In this document: positions 1-7,131 of the stretch, one piece after another | How the letters are laid out: each line of letters opens with the position of its first letter | Position numbering within the stretch: the first letter of the stretch is position 1 | NCBI GenBank assembly: GCA_045223835.1 | Contig: JBGUZS010000207.1 | Location: 1-24,661 of the forward strand | From: UBA1774 sp045223835 | GTDB taxonomy: Bacteria > Bacillota > Clostridia > Oscillospirales > Oscillospiraceae | Reading direction: 5' to 3' | Length of the DNA: 24,661 bases | The notes under the pieces: generated by a model | The model's input: the letters and a program-made list of their open reading frames with translations, nothing else | Told to the model about the DNA's origin: nothing | Databases searched by the model: none | Made by a program: the position numbers and the translations under genes

Positions 1-1
1 G

Positions 2-256
2 GCCACGGACCGGGCCACCATGCTGAACCTGATGGTGGGCCTGAACGGGTATACCCTCTGCTCCGGGGTGATCTGCGAGGAGCTGAACGGCCCGGAGTAC
101 TTGGCCATCCCCTTCGAGGCGGAGGAGGACGCCGTGGGCAAGCGCATGGAGATCGGCTATATCTCCCGGAAGAACATGCTCCTGAGCGACCTGGCGGAGC
201 GGTATATCCGGGAGCTGGACCGATACCTGAAGCAGTATCAGGAAACGCACAATTGA
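2..256 (+). CDS. LysR-family transcriptional regulator, C-terminal fragment (5' end outside window)
   Basis: An open frame enters from the left edge and stops at TGA 254-256. The visible 84 residues fit the end of a LysR substrate-binding domain: an ATDRATMLNLMVGLNGYTL stretch (typical effector-pocket loop), then a strand-rich segment with IPFEAEE and IGYISRK, and a closing helix LSDLAERYIRELDRYLKQY. The DNA-binding domain lies outside the window. It is read in the same direction as metY and lies 162 bp upstream of it. A MET-box-like palindrome sits between them, so I infer it regulates sulfur amino acid genes such as metY. The family call is fairly safe; the regulon is inference. Confidence 0.75.
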   Translation, partial: ATDRATMLNLMVGLNGYTLCSGVICEELNGPEYLAIPFEAEEDAVGKRMEIGYISRKNMLLSDLAERYIRELDRYLKQYQETHN

Positions 257-270
257 ACGGCAGACCGCCG

Positions 271-303
271 GCGTCCCGTCTCTGGGGAGACGGGATGCTT
301 TGT
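271..303 (+). terminator. Intrinsic terminator after the LysR gene
   Basis: A perfect 9-bp stem (274-282 with 287-295, loop TGGG) can be extended by three more pairs, one of them G-U, and is followed by a short T-rich tail (299-304). It lies 15 bp after the LysR stop and separates that gene from metY. Confidence 0.65.
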
Positions 304-322
304 TATAGCCTGAATCTATAAC
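302..322. promoter_or_regulatory. MET-box-like LysR operator upstream of metY
   Basis: A perfect inverted repeat GTTATAG-N7-CTATAAC. Its core TATAG-N7-CTATA has the spacing and half-sites of the MET-box described for the LysR-type regulators MetR/MtaR of streptococci (from memory, TATAGTTtnaaACTATA). It lies about 97 bp before the metY start. A weak -10-like TAGGAT follows at 335-340 with no good -35, as expected of an activated promoter. Binding by the partial LysR protein next door is inferred. Confidence 0.5.
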
Positions 323-418
323 CAACCATTTAGATAGGATATTGGACAGAAGCGGGAGGGCATGGTATCATCCCACCATCCAAGAGAAAAACATTCTGAC
401 AGAAACGAGGGAAACACC

Positions 419-1699
419 ATGTCCAACTATAAATTCGAAACGCTGCAGCTTCATGTGGGCCAGGAGCAGGCCGATCCCGCCTCCGACGCCCGGGCGGTAC
501 CCATTTACGCCACCACCAGCTATGTTTTCCATAATGCCCAGCATGCCGCCGACCGTTTCGGCCTGGCGGACGCGGGGAACATCTACGGGCGGCTCACCAA
601 CTCCACCCAGGGGGTGTTCGAGCAGCGCATCGCCGCCCTGGAGGGGGGCGCTGCCGGTCTGGCGGTGGCCTCCGGCGCCGCGGCCATCACCTATACCATC
701 CAGGCCTTGGCGGCCAGGGGCGAGCACATCGTAGCCCAGAAGACCATCTACGGCGGCACGGCCAACCTGCTGGCCCATACCCTGCCCCTCTACGGCATCG
801 AGGCCAGCCTGGTGAACGTCCATGACCTGGCAGAGGTGGAGGCGGCCATCCGGCCCGAGACCAAGGCCGTGTATATCGAGACCCTGGGGAACCCCAACAG
901 CGATATCCCGGATATCGACGCCCTGGCGGCCCTGGCCCACAGGCACGGCCTGCCCCTGGTGATCGACAACACCTTCGGCACCCCCTACCTCATCCGGCCC
1001 ATCGAGCACGGGGCGGATATCGTGGTCCACAGCGCCACCAAGTTCATCGGCGGCCACGGCACCACCCTGGGGGGCGTCATCGTGGACGGGGGAACCTTCG
1101 ACTGGGCAAAGAGCGGCCGGTACCCCTGGATCAGCGAGCCCAACCCCAGCTACCACGGGGTGAGGTTCACCGAAGCGGCGGGTCCGGCGGCCTTCGCCAC
1201 CTATATCCGGGCCATCCTCCTGCGGGATACGGGGGCCTGCATCTCCCCCTTCGCCGCCTTCCTGCTCCTCCAGGGCACCGAGACCCTCTCCCTGCGGCTG
1301 GAGCGCCACGGGGAGAACACGAAGAAGGTGGTGGAATACCTGGTCAACCACCCCCTGGTGGAGCGGGTCAACCATCCCTCCCTGCCGGACCACCCGGACC
1401 ACGCCCTGTACGAGAAGTATTTCCCCAAGGGCGGGGCCAGCATCTTCACCTTCGATATCAAGGGCGGGAAGGAGGAGGCCTTCCGGTTCATCGATGGGCT
1501 GGAGATCTTCTCCCTCCTGGCCAACGTGGCGGATGTGAAGAGCCTGGTGATCCACCCCGCCACCACCACCCATTCCCAGCTCACGGCGGAGGAGCTGGAG
1601 GCGGCGGGCATCCGCCCCAATACCATCCGCCTCAGCATCGGCACGGAGCATATCGACGATATCCTTGCCGACCTGGAAAAGGGCTTCGCAGCCGTATGA
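419..1699 (+). CDS. metY: O-acetylhomoserine aminocarboxypropyltransferase (sulfhydrylase)
   Basis: A cytosolic PLP enzyme that makes homocysteine from O-acetylhomoserine and sulfide in methionine synthesis. The 426-residue length is normal for the family. Visible marks are the N-terminal FETLQLHVGQE and PIYATTSYVF, the cofactor-binding region ASGAAAITYTIQAL, the long NVADVKSLVIHPATTTH block near the C-terminus, and VVHSATKFIGGHG, in which K208 is the PLP-linked lysine. The start ATG 419 is chosen because GAGGGA lies just upstream (408-413); an in-frame ATG at 362 has no good ribosome site and would add 19 residues unlike the family. A paralogous cystathionine enzyme is less likely given the length and the ADVKSLVIHP segment. 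Confidence 0.92.
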   Translation: MSNYKFETLQLHVGQEQADPASDARAVPIYATTSYVFHNAQHAADRFGLADAGNIYGRLTNSTQGVFEQRIAALEGGAAGLAVASGAAAITYTIQALAARGEHIVAQKTIYGGTANLLAHTLPLYGIEASLVNVHDLAEVEAAIRPETKAVYIETLGNPNSDIPDIDALAALAHRHGLPLVIDNTFGTPYLIRPIEHGADIVVHSATKFIGGHGTTLGGVIVDGGTFDWAKSGRYPWISEPNPSYHGVRFTEAAGPAAFATYIRAILLRDTGACISPFAAFLLLQGTETLSLRLERHGENTKKVVEYLVNHPLVERVNHPSLPDHPDHALYEKYFPKGGASIFTFDIKGGKEEAFRFIDGLEIFSLLANVADVKSLVIHPATTTHSQLTAEELEAAGIRPNTIRLSIGTEHIDDILADLEKGFAAV

Positions 1700-1735
1700 C
1701 CTGCGTACCCGTTCCCTGCCGTCCTGTTTTTTCCA

Positions 1736-1763
1736 AGGGCTGCCGCAAATGCGCGGCAGCCCT
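1736..1763 (+). terminator. Hairpin after metY
   Basis: A perfect 11-bp GC-rich stem (1736-1746 with 1753-1763) lies 37 bp after the metY stop. It has no T-run on the plus side, so it may be a weak terminator or an mRNA 3'-end stabiliser. Confidence 0.4.
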
Positions 1764-1830
1764 CAACATGTCGACAACCCCCCGTTTTGTCATCGCGAGA
1801 AGCAAAGCGACGCGGCGATCCGTTCTCTCG

Positions 1831-1948
1831 TCCCCTTGGTCATGCTAAGGAGATAAGGACGGGAGCTGCGGATTGCCACAACCGGTGACACCGGTCACCG
1901 GTTTCGCAATGACCGTTTTCGATGGTCTGGTACTTTGTCTACAGTCTG
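1831..1948 (+). repeat. 118-bp dispersed repeat, left copy
   Basis: This stretch reappears in reverse orientation at 24544-24661 with no gaps and about 10 mismatches in 118 positions (hand alignment, about 91% identity). Its centre is palindromic: ACCGGTGAC (1881-1889) pairs with GTCACCGGT (1894-1902), flanked by ATTGC and GCAAT. A related segment just before it (1788-1822, GTCATCGCGAG...GCGGCGATCC) looks like part of the same REP-like family. No transposase or coding potential is seen. The right copy is cut by the window edge, so the true unit may be longer. Confidence 0.8.
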
Positions 1949-1980
1949 ACCGGCTCCGGTGCTTCCGGGGACCGGTTTTT
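1949..1980 (+). terminator. Intrinsic terminator-like hairpin next to the repeat
   Basis: An 11-bp stem with one bulged A (1949-1959 with 1965-1976, loop TGCTT) is followed by TTTTT (1976-1980). It reads on the plus strand and could stop read-through from metY before the CRISPR locus promoter. Confidence 0.5.
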
Positions 1981-2017
1981 GCGTGAGCCGGGGGCAGAAG
2001 AATACCCGGGTTTGCTG

Positions 2018-2046
2018 TTGAAAGGGGCAGAAAATGGAAGTATAAT
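2018..2046 (+). promoter_or_regulatory. Sigma-A-type promoter upstream of the CRISPR locus
   Basis: TTGAAA (2018-2023), 17-bp spacer, perfect TATAAT (2041-2046). The predicted start is near 2053. It points towards cas9, 330 bp away, but a strong bidirectional terminator (2213-2239) lies between. It may drive a short RNA, or the cas operon by read-through. Confidence 0.6.
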
Positions 2047-2052
2047 GTAAAC

Positions 2053-2239
2053 ATCAGAGAAAAGATGAGGTTGAAATAGCGCGTTTTAAGTATTTCAGAC
2101 TAAGACCAGATTTGAGAAGACGGTTCATGTCTATTTGCGATATCTCATACAAAGAAAACCTGGTGTCAAAGGTATTTAGAATGACCCGGTTATCCGTCTG
2201 TCAGAAAACAATAAAAAAGTCCCACGAAGGGACTTTTTT
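2053..2239 (+). ncRNA. Candidate small RNA between repeat and tracrRNA terminator
   Basis: The region is bounded by a good plus-strand promoter and by a hairpin with T-runs on both sides, giving a predicted transcript of about 187 nt. It is AT-richer than the surroundings and has no credible reading frame. It would run convergently with the tracrRNA and share its terminator. It is not a family I recognise. The alternative is that it is simply the 5' part of the cas9 leader. The transcript itself is inferred. Confidence 0.35.
2213..2239. terminator. Bidirectional intrinsic terminator (tracrRNA 3' end)
   Basis: A perfect 11-bp palindrome: AAAAAAGTCCC (2213-2223), 5-nt loop, GGGACTTTTTT (2229-2239). 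Read leftward, the loop is TTCGT and the T-run ends the tracrRNA; read rightward, it would stop a transcript from the 2018-2046 promoter. Confidence 0.85.
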
Positions 2240-2327
2240 ACTTCACACACTGTGAATTCGCTATTGCGATGATTGCGCTGAAAGCTTATTTGAACTTGTA
2301 GTGTAATCTTAAGTGGTAGCTTAAGAT
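2213..2327 (-). ncRNA. tracrRNA of the type II-A CRISPR system
   Basis: On the minus strand, 2288-2320 carries an anti-repeat complementary to the CRISPR repeat. CTACCACT and ATTACACTAC pair with the repeat; then a short mismatched stretch, where the usual bulge forms, is followed by CAAA. After the anti-repeat come a nexus-like segment, a 6-bp hairpin (TTCACA/TGTGAA, 2242-2256) and the terminator hairpin. A strong promoter lies just upstream at 2334-2361. The start near 2327 is predicted from the -10 box, giving about 115 nt. It guides processing of the array transcript by RNase III and loading of Cas9. The divergent position upstream of cas9 is also seen in Streptococcus pyogenes. Confidence 0.88.
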
Positions 2328-2333
2328 ATTCAA

Positions 2334-2361
2334 ATTATATCACATTCTTTCAATTCGTCAA
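2334..2361 (-). promoter_or_regulatory. tracrRNA promoter
   Basis: On the minus strand: TTGACG (2356-2361), 16-bp spacer ending in TGA, then TATAAT (2334-2339), an extended -10 promoter. The -35 box touches the cas9 Shine-Dalgarno sequence (2361-2368) on the other strand. Confidence 0.8.
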
Positions 2362-2375
2362 GGGGGAGACACCAG

Positions 2376-5300
2376 ATGAAACAGAACGGAAACGATAAAC
2401 GTACCGGAGAATACTACCTGGGTCTTGATGTTGGCACCAATTCCGTTGGCTGGGCCGCTACGGATACGGAATACAACGTTCTTCGGTTCAAGGGTAATTC
2501 CATGTGGGGCGCGCGTCTGTTTGATGAAGCACAGGATGCCTCTGCACGCAGGACGAGCCGGGTCACCCGCCGCAGACTTGCGCGCAGGAATCAACGTCTG
2601 CGTCTATTGGAGTTGCTGTTTTCATCAGCAATAAACGAAATAGACCCCACCTTCTTTCGGCGGCTGGAGGAAAGCGCACTGTGGATCGAAGACAAGACGG
2701 ATAAGGCATGCCGCTTTTCTCTGTTCAATGATCCCGGGTTCACGGACAAGGAGTATCATCGGCGTTATCCCACGGTTTACCATCTGCGCAGTGAATTGAT
2801 GGCGTCGGATAAGCCTCACGATGTCCGGCTTGTATACCTTGCGCTTCTCCATATTATGAAGAGCCGAGGGCATTTTCTCTATGAGATCGACGCGGATGAT
2901 AAACTCTATACCACGGAAGACGCAATCAACGAATTGACCGGCATCCTGGAGAGCAGCTTCGATATAAGTTTAGAGTTTTCAGACAGGTCTGCCTTTATCT
3001 CCGCGCTGGAGCGAGGCGATCTGGGCGTAAACGCGAAGCAGAAATTGCTGATAGCAGCTTGGGGCGGTACTGATGCAGAGGACGCTGCAATCAGTCTAAA
3101 AAGCACTATCGACCTGTTGGCCGGAAAAAGCGGGATCAAGCTCTCCGCTCTGTTCTGCGATGACAGTCTGTCTGATGCAGAGATTAGCAAGGTATCGTTG
3201 AAATCGGATATGGACGAACACTATGATGAACTGTATTCCATCCTTGGAGATCGGATCGAATTGCTGTCGCAACTGAAGACGGTGTTCGATGCTGCCCGAC
3301 TCTCCCAAATGCTGAAGGGCTGTGGCTCTCTCAGCGAAAGCAAGGTGGTACTATATGACAAAAACCACACGGATCTGCGCATCTTGAAAAAATACGTCCG
3401 AGCCGCGATCCCTGACAAGTACAAGGAAATCTTCACCACGAAAAAGGACAAGCTGAACAACTATGCAGCATACAGCGGATACCGGAACCGAAGTGGCGTC
3501 CACTCCTGCACCCAGGAGGAATTCTGCAAATACCTCGCCGGTATCCTGCCAAAACCTGCTGAGACAGACGGTGAACTGTCCAGGATCATGCAGGAAATCC
3601 GTGACGGCGTCTTTCTGACGAAGCTGAAGGGAAGCGAAAACGGGGTCATCCCTTATCAGCTCCAGCGGAGAGAACTGACGGCGATACTGAAAAACGCTGC
3701 TCGATATCTTCCTTTTCTACGAGAGATGGATGAAGACGGAAACACAGTCAGCGATAAGATCCGCATGGTCTTCGAGTTCCGTATTCCCTACTATGTCGGT
3801 CCTCTGAACAAAAATGCGGCCAATGCCTGGGCTGTTCGTTTTCCCGGCATGGAAAAGGTGACAATATACCCCTGGAACTTCGATAAGGTGATCGATTCTG
3901 CCGCTTCATCGGTGAATTTTATTGATAATCTTGTGGGCCGCTGCACCTACACCGGGGAGCGTGTCCTGCCGAAAGATTCTTTGCTGTATTCGGAATTCAT
4001 GCTGCTGAACGAGCTGAATCCCCTTCATGTGAACGGACACCCGATCCCTCCGCAGGTGAAGCAAGAGATCGTGCGCGACCTGTTTGAGGCTTCTCGGAAA
4101 AAGGTCTCCAAAAAGCAGATCCGCAGTTATCTGCTAAGCCGCGGACTGATTACTGCGGACGACGTTGTCAGTGGTGTGGATGATCAGATCAAAACGACGC
4201 TGCGCTCCTTCCATGATTTCCGGGATATCCTGGCCAGGACCGGGGATCGGGAAATGGTCGAGGAGATCATCCGCCATCTGCTCATATTCGGAAACGATCC
4301 CGTCATGCTGAAAAAATGGCTGCGTATGAATACACACGGATTGGACGAAAAGGATTACAAATACATCTGCTGTCTCAGATACAGCGAGTGGGGCCGCCTG
4401 TCCGGATGTTTTCTGACGGAGATCTTCAGTGCCGATCCTGATGAAGGGACGGGCGAAGCGCGCAGCATCATGGATCTGATGCGTAGCAGTTGCCGAAATT
4501 TGATGCAGCTTCTCTCCGACCGTTATGACTTTGCCGCACAAGCCGAAGCCCATCGGCAGGAACTGTTCGACGGCGAACAGACGTTGGCGGACAGACTGGA
4601 CAGCCTGTACGTGGCGCCTGCTGTACGCAGGAGCATCCGCCAGACGTTGAAGATCGTGGATGAGATCGTGGATATCCGCAGATCCGTCCCGAAGAAGATT
4701 TTTATTGAAATGGCCCGGGACAATGCAAAAGAGTTGAAGGGCAAGCGCACGGAATCCAGAAAGGCGAAGCTGTTGGCCCTTTATTCAAGCTGCAGAGAGC
4801 AGGCGGCAGAGCTTCTGCCCAAGCTGGAGCAGGAGGATGAAGATCGGCTGCAAAGCGACAAGCTGTATCTTTACTATACCCAGTTCGGCAAGTGTATGTA
4901 TTCTGGGGAGCCCATCGATCTGGAAGCGCTGATGGACGGACGCCTCTTCGATGTGGACCATATTTTCCCCCGCTCCAAAATCAAAGACAACAGCCTGGAA
5001 AACCGGGTCGTGGTGAAAAATACCCTCAACAGGGAAAAAACCAACATCTATCCCATCAGCGCCGACATCCGAAAGAAGATGAAACCTTACTGGGATATGC
5101 TCCGCCGCTTTGGCATGATCGGCGAGAAGAAGTATGACCGGCTGACGCGCACTAGCCCGCTGACGGACGAAGAACTGGCCTCCTTTGTGGCTCGCCAGCT
5201 GGTGGAGACCCGCCAATCCACCAAAGCGCTCACGCTGCTTTTACAGGAACGGTACGGCGAACACTGCCGCATCGTATTTTCCAAGGCAGGGAACGTAAGC

Positions 5301-6371
5301 GATTTCCGACATGATTTCGATCTGCTCAAGTGCAGAGAGACGAACGATTTGCATCATGCTAAGGACGCCTACCTGAACGTGGTAGTGGGCAACGTGTACT
5401 GCACAAAATTCACTGATCGCTTTTTTGCCAATATTCACAGCGAAAACTACAGTCTGAACCAGGTCTTTGCCGATAATGTTCCCGGAGCTTGGGAGAAAGA
5501 GAAGACGATCAAAACCGTCAGGCGGATGATGGCGAAGAATAATCCCATCGTGACCAGGATGCCCCGGGAAGCAAAGGGAAAGCTCTTTGATCTTCAGATT
5601 ATGCCTGCGGGAAAGGGACAGCTGGAGAAAAAAGCGGGGTTGGATATCACGAAATACGGTGGTTACAATAAGATCACGGGAGCGTACTACTGTGTGATCG
5701 AGCATCTTGAAAAAGGAAAACGCATCCGCACCATTGAGCCTGTGTACCTCTACCAGCGTGAATCCTATGAAACAGATCCGCTTGCATACTGCACGGAGAC
5801 GCTCGGGTTGACTGAACCTCGCATCATATGCGGGGAGATCCGGGTAGATTCCCTGCTGGAGGTGGATGGGTGCAGACTCTATATTTCCGGACGGACCGGG
5901 AATTATTACGTATGCGAACACGCGTATCAGCTGGCTATTGATCCGGTAAGAGAGAAGCTGATCAGAAATCTTAGGAAATACGCGGATCGCTGTGCGGCTC
6001 GCAGGGTGGAACTTCCCATCACTGCCTTCGATGGGATCACAGAAGAGGACTGTGAAAAGCTCTACGGATTTTTCCTAGACAAATTGAGTACAGGCGTATA
6101 CCATCGGCTGTTGGCGAACATGGAGAAAGATCTAAAGGACGGGAAAGACGCGTTCAAAGAGCTGTCTCTGCACGATCAAGTGCTCGTCCTTCTGGAGATC
6201 CTGAAAGCGTTCCGCTGCAATCCGCAGAACGCCAACCTGAAGTTGCTTTGCGGAAAGGGGACCGTTGGCCGGGTACTGATCAGCAAGAAGCTGGACGGAG
6301 ATAAAACCGCATCTCTGATTCATCAATCTGTGACCGGTTTGTTTGAATACCGGGAAAATCTCCTCCAATGA
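2376..6371 (+). CDS. cas9: CRISPR-associated endonuclease Cas9, type II-A
   Basis: An RNA-guided DNA endonuclease of 1331 residues, within the type II-A size range. In order: RuvC-I LGLDVGTNSVGWA with D18; arginine-rich bridge helix about 57-81 (RVTRRRLARRNQRLRLLELL); REC lobe with MKSRGHFLYE at 161-170; RuvC-II IFIEMARDN with E778; HNH FDVDHIFPRS with D861 and H862, plus N885 at the S. pyogenes N863 position; RuvC-III DLHHAKDAYLN with H994 and D997; then a C-terminal PAM-interacting region from about 1110. All expected catalytic residues are present and the frame is unbroken, so I infer an active nuclease. GGGGGAG at 2362-2368 supports the start. The stop overlaps the next ATG as ATGA (6368-6371). 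Base composition is poorer in GC than the neighbours, suggesting transfer. No clear promoter immediately upstream was found. Confidence 0.97.
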   Translation: MKQNGNDKRTGEYYLGLDVGTNSVGWAATDTEYNVLRFKGNSMWGARLFDEAQDASARRTSRVTRRRLARRNQRLRLLELLFSSAINEIDPTFFRRLEESALWIEDKTDKACRFSLFNDPGFTDKEYHRRYPTVYHLRSELMASDKPHDVRLVYLALLHIMKSRGHFLYEIDADDKLYTTEDAINELTGILESSFDISLEFSDRSAFISALERGDLGVNAKQKLLIAAWGGTDAEDAAISLKSTIDLLAGKSGIKLSALFCDDSLSDAEISKVSLKSDMDEHYDELYSILGDRIELLSQLKTVFDAARLSQMLKGCGSLSESKVVLYDKNHTDLRILKKYVRAAIPDKYKEIFTTKKDKLNNYAAYSGYRNRSGVHSCTQEEFCKYLAGILPKPAETDGELSRIMQEIRDGVFLTKLKGSENGVIPYQLQRRELTAILKNAARYLPFLREMDEDGNTVSDKIRMVFEFRIPYYVGPLNKNAANAWAVRFPGMEKVTIYPWNFDKVIDSAASSVNFIDNLVGRCTYTGERVLPKDSLLYSEFMLLNELNPLHVNGHPIPPQVKQEIVRDLFEASRKKVSKKQIRSYLLSRGLITADDVVSGVDDQIKTTLRSFHDFRDILARTGDREMVEEIIRHLLIFGNDPVMLKKWLRMNTHGLDEKDYKYICCLRYSEWGRLSGCFLTEIFSADPDEGTGEARSIMDLMRSSCRNLMQLLSDRYDFAAQAEAHRQELFDGEQTLADRLDSLYVAPAVRRSIRQTLKIVDEIVDIRRSVPKKIFIEMARDNAKELKGKRTESRKAKLLALYSSCREQAAELLPKLEQEDEDRLQSDKLYLYYTQFGKCMYSGEPIDLEALMDGRLFDVDHIFPRSKIKDNSLENRVVVKNTLNREKTNIYPISADIRKKMKPYWDMLRRFGMIGEKKYDRLTRTSPLTDEELASFVARQLVETRQSTKALTLLLQERYGEHCRIVFSKAGNVSDFRHDFDLLKCRETNDLHHAKDAYLNVVVGNVYCTKFTDRFFANIHSENYSLNQVFADNVPGAWEKEKTIKTVRRMMAKNNPIVTRMPREAKGKLFDLQIMPAGKGQLEKKAGLDITKYGGYNKITGAYYCVIEHLEKGKRIRTIEPVYLYQRESYETDPLAYCTETLGLTEPRIICGEIRVDSLLEVDGCRLYISGRTGNYYVCEHAYQLAIDPVREKLIRNLRKYADRCAARRVELPITAFDGITEEDCEKLYGFFLDKLSTGVYHRLLANMEKDLKDGKDAFKELSLHDQVLVLLEILKAFRCNPQNANLKLLCGKGTVGRVLISKKLDGDKTASLIHQSVTGLFEYRENLLQ

Positions 6372-7030
6372 GCTGGCGCATCGTTTCCGTTTCCAGTATG
6401 AGCAAGCTGGATTACAAGATGGATTATCTGGTTGTAAGGAGCCGGGAAGATACCACCAGGATCCACCTCAGCGAGGTATCTGTCCTGATTCTGGAGTCCA
6501 CGGCGATGTCGCTCACAGCTTACCTTCTCCGCGAGCTGGAGCGCAGGAAGATTGACGTGATTTTCTGCGATGAAACTAGGACGCCGTATGGGATGCTCTC
6601 CTCGCTTTACGGTAGTGAGGTTGTCGTTGTTGCCGAGCCGCACGGCGATAGGCTGAAGCGTCTGATCGTTGAGATCAACCAACTGGCGTCCGAGCTCTGC
6701 CTGGAGCTTGATTTTGACGCCGTTTATACTGAGATCGAACGCCCGGAGGAGCTGGTGCGGATGATGGGATTTCGCGCTGCCGGCGGAGATTTGCCGTTCA
6801 CCGAACGCCTGCTGACGTGGATGCGGCTTCAGCGCCGGTTCATGGGGAAACAGCTGTTTGTGTTCTATGGACTCTCTTCTTTCCTTGAGGAGGACGAGAG
6901 AAGATCTTTCTACCGCTCTGTTTTCTACGAGAAGCTGCGGCTGCTGTTGATCGAACCACGCCAGGACCGACCTCCACTTCCGGAGGAAGAGACAACGATC
7001 GTCGACAAAGATCTTTGCATTATCCGCTGA
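6368..7030 (+). CDS. Chimeric Cas1 (N-terminal domain)-Csn2 (C-terminal half) protein
   Basis: The 220-residue protein has two halves. Residues 1-82 match the N-terminal beta domain of type II-A Cas1: SWRIVSVSSMSKLDYKMDYL, then IHLSEVSVLILEST, VIFCDETRTP and GMLSSLYG, parallel to S. pyogenes Cas1 (SKLSYK, IHLSEIDILLLETT, VIFCDDKR). Residues from about 95 match the C-terminal half of Csn2: LASELCLELDFD (Csn2 FECLENELDLEYD), KQLFVFYGLSSFLEEDE, LRLLLIEPR and a DKDLCII ending. The junction lies near residues 83-95 (nt 6614-6652). The Cas1 catalytic domain (Glu/His/Asp metal site), all of cas2 and the Csn2 N-terminal part are absent. Translation is probably coupled to cas9 through the ATGA overlap. 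I infer an in-frame deletion of roughly 1.1-1.3 kb in a former cas1-cas2-csn2 cluster. It cannot be an integrase; whether it has a new role is unknown. Confidence 0.85.
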   Translation: MSWRIVSVSSMSKLDYKMDYLVVRSREDTTRIHLSEVSVLILESTAMSLTAYLLRELERRKIDVIFCDETRTPYGMLSSLYGSEVVVVAEPHGDRLKRLIVEINQLASELCLELDFDAVYTEIERPEELVRMMGFRAAGGDLPFTERLLTWMRLQRRFMGKQLFVFYGLSSFLEEDERRSFYRSVFYEKLRLLLIEPRQDRPPLPEEETTIVDKDLCIIR

Positions 7031-7131
7031 AGTGCGTTATAATGCTTTTGCCGCTTGGATTCGACCGCTTAGTAGTGGCGGTAAACTGCCGAATACCTTG
7101 ATGATTTCAGACGCTGTGTTTGAGATTTGAG
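7015..7131 (+). promoter_or_regulatory. CRISPR leader with promoter and leader-anchoring sequence
   Basis: TTGCAT (7015-7020), 17-bp spacer and perfect TATAAT (7038-7043) form a likely pre-crRNA promoter; the -35 lies inside the last codons of the chimeric ORF. The leader ends in ATTTGAG (7125-7131), directly before repeat 1. This is the leader-anchoring sequence known from type II-A systems of Streptococcus, where it directs new spacers to the first repeat. Confidence 0.7.

Noticed and set aside
2127..2255. A 42-codon ORF (MSICDISYKENL...) between the repeat and cas9
   Set aside because: It runs through the terminator stem, has only a weak ribosome site and resembles nothing; more likely chance within a non-coding stretch.
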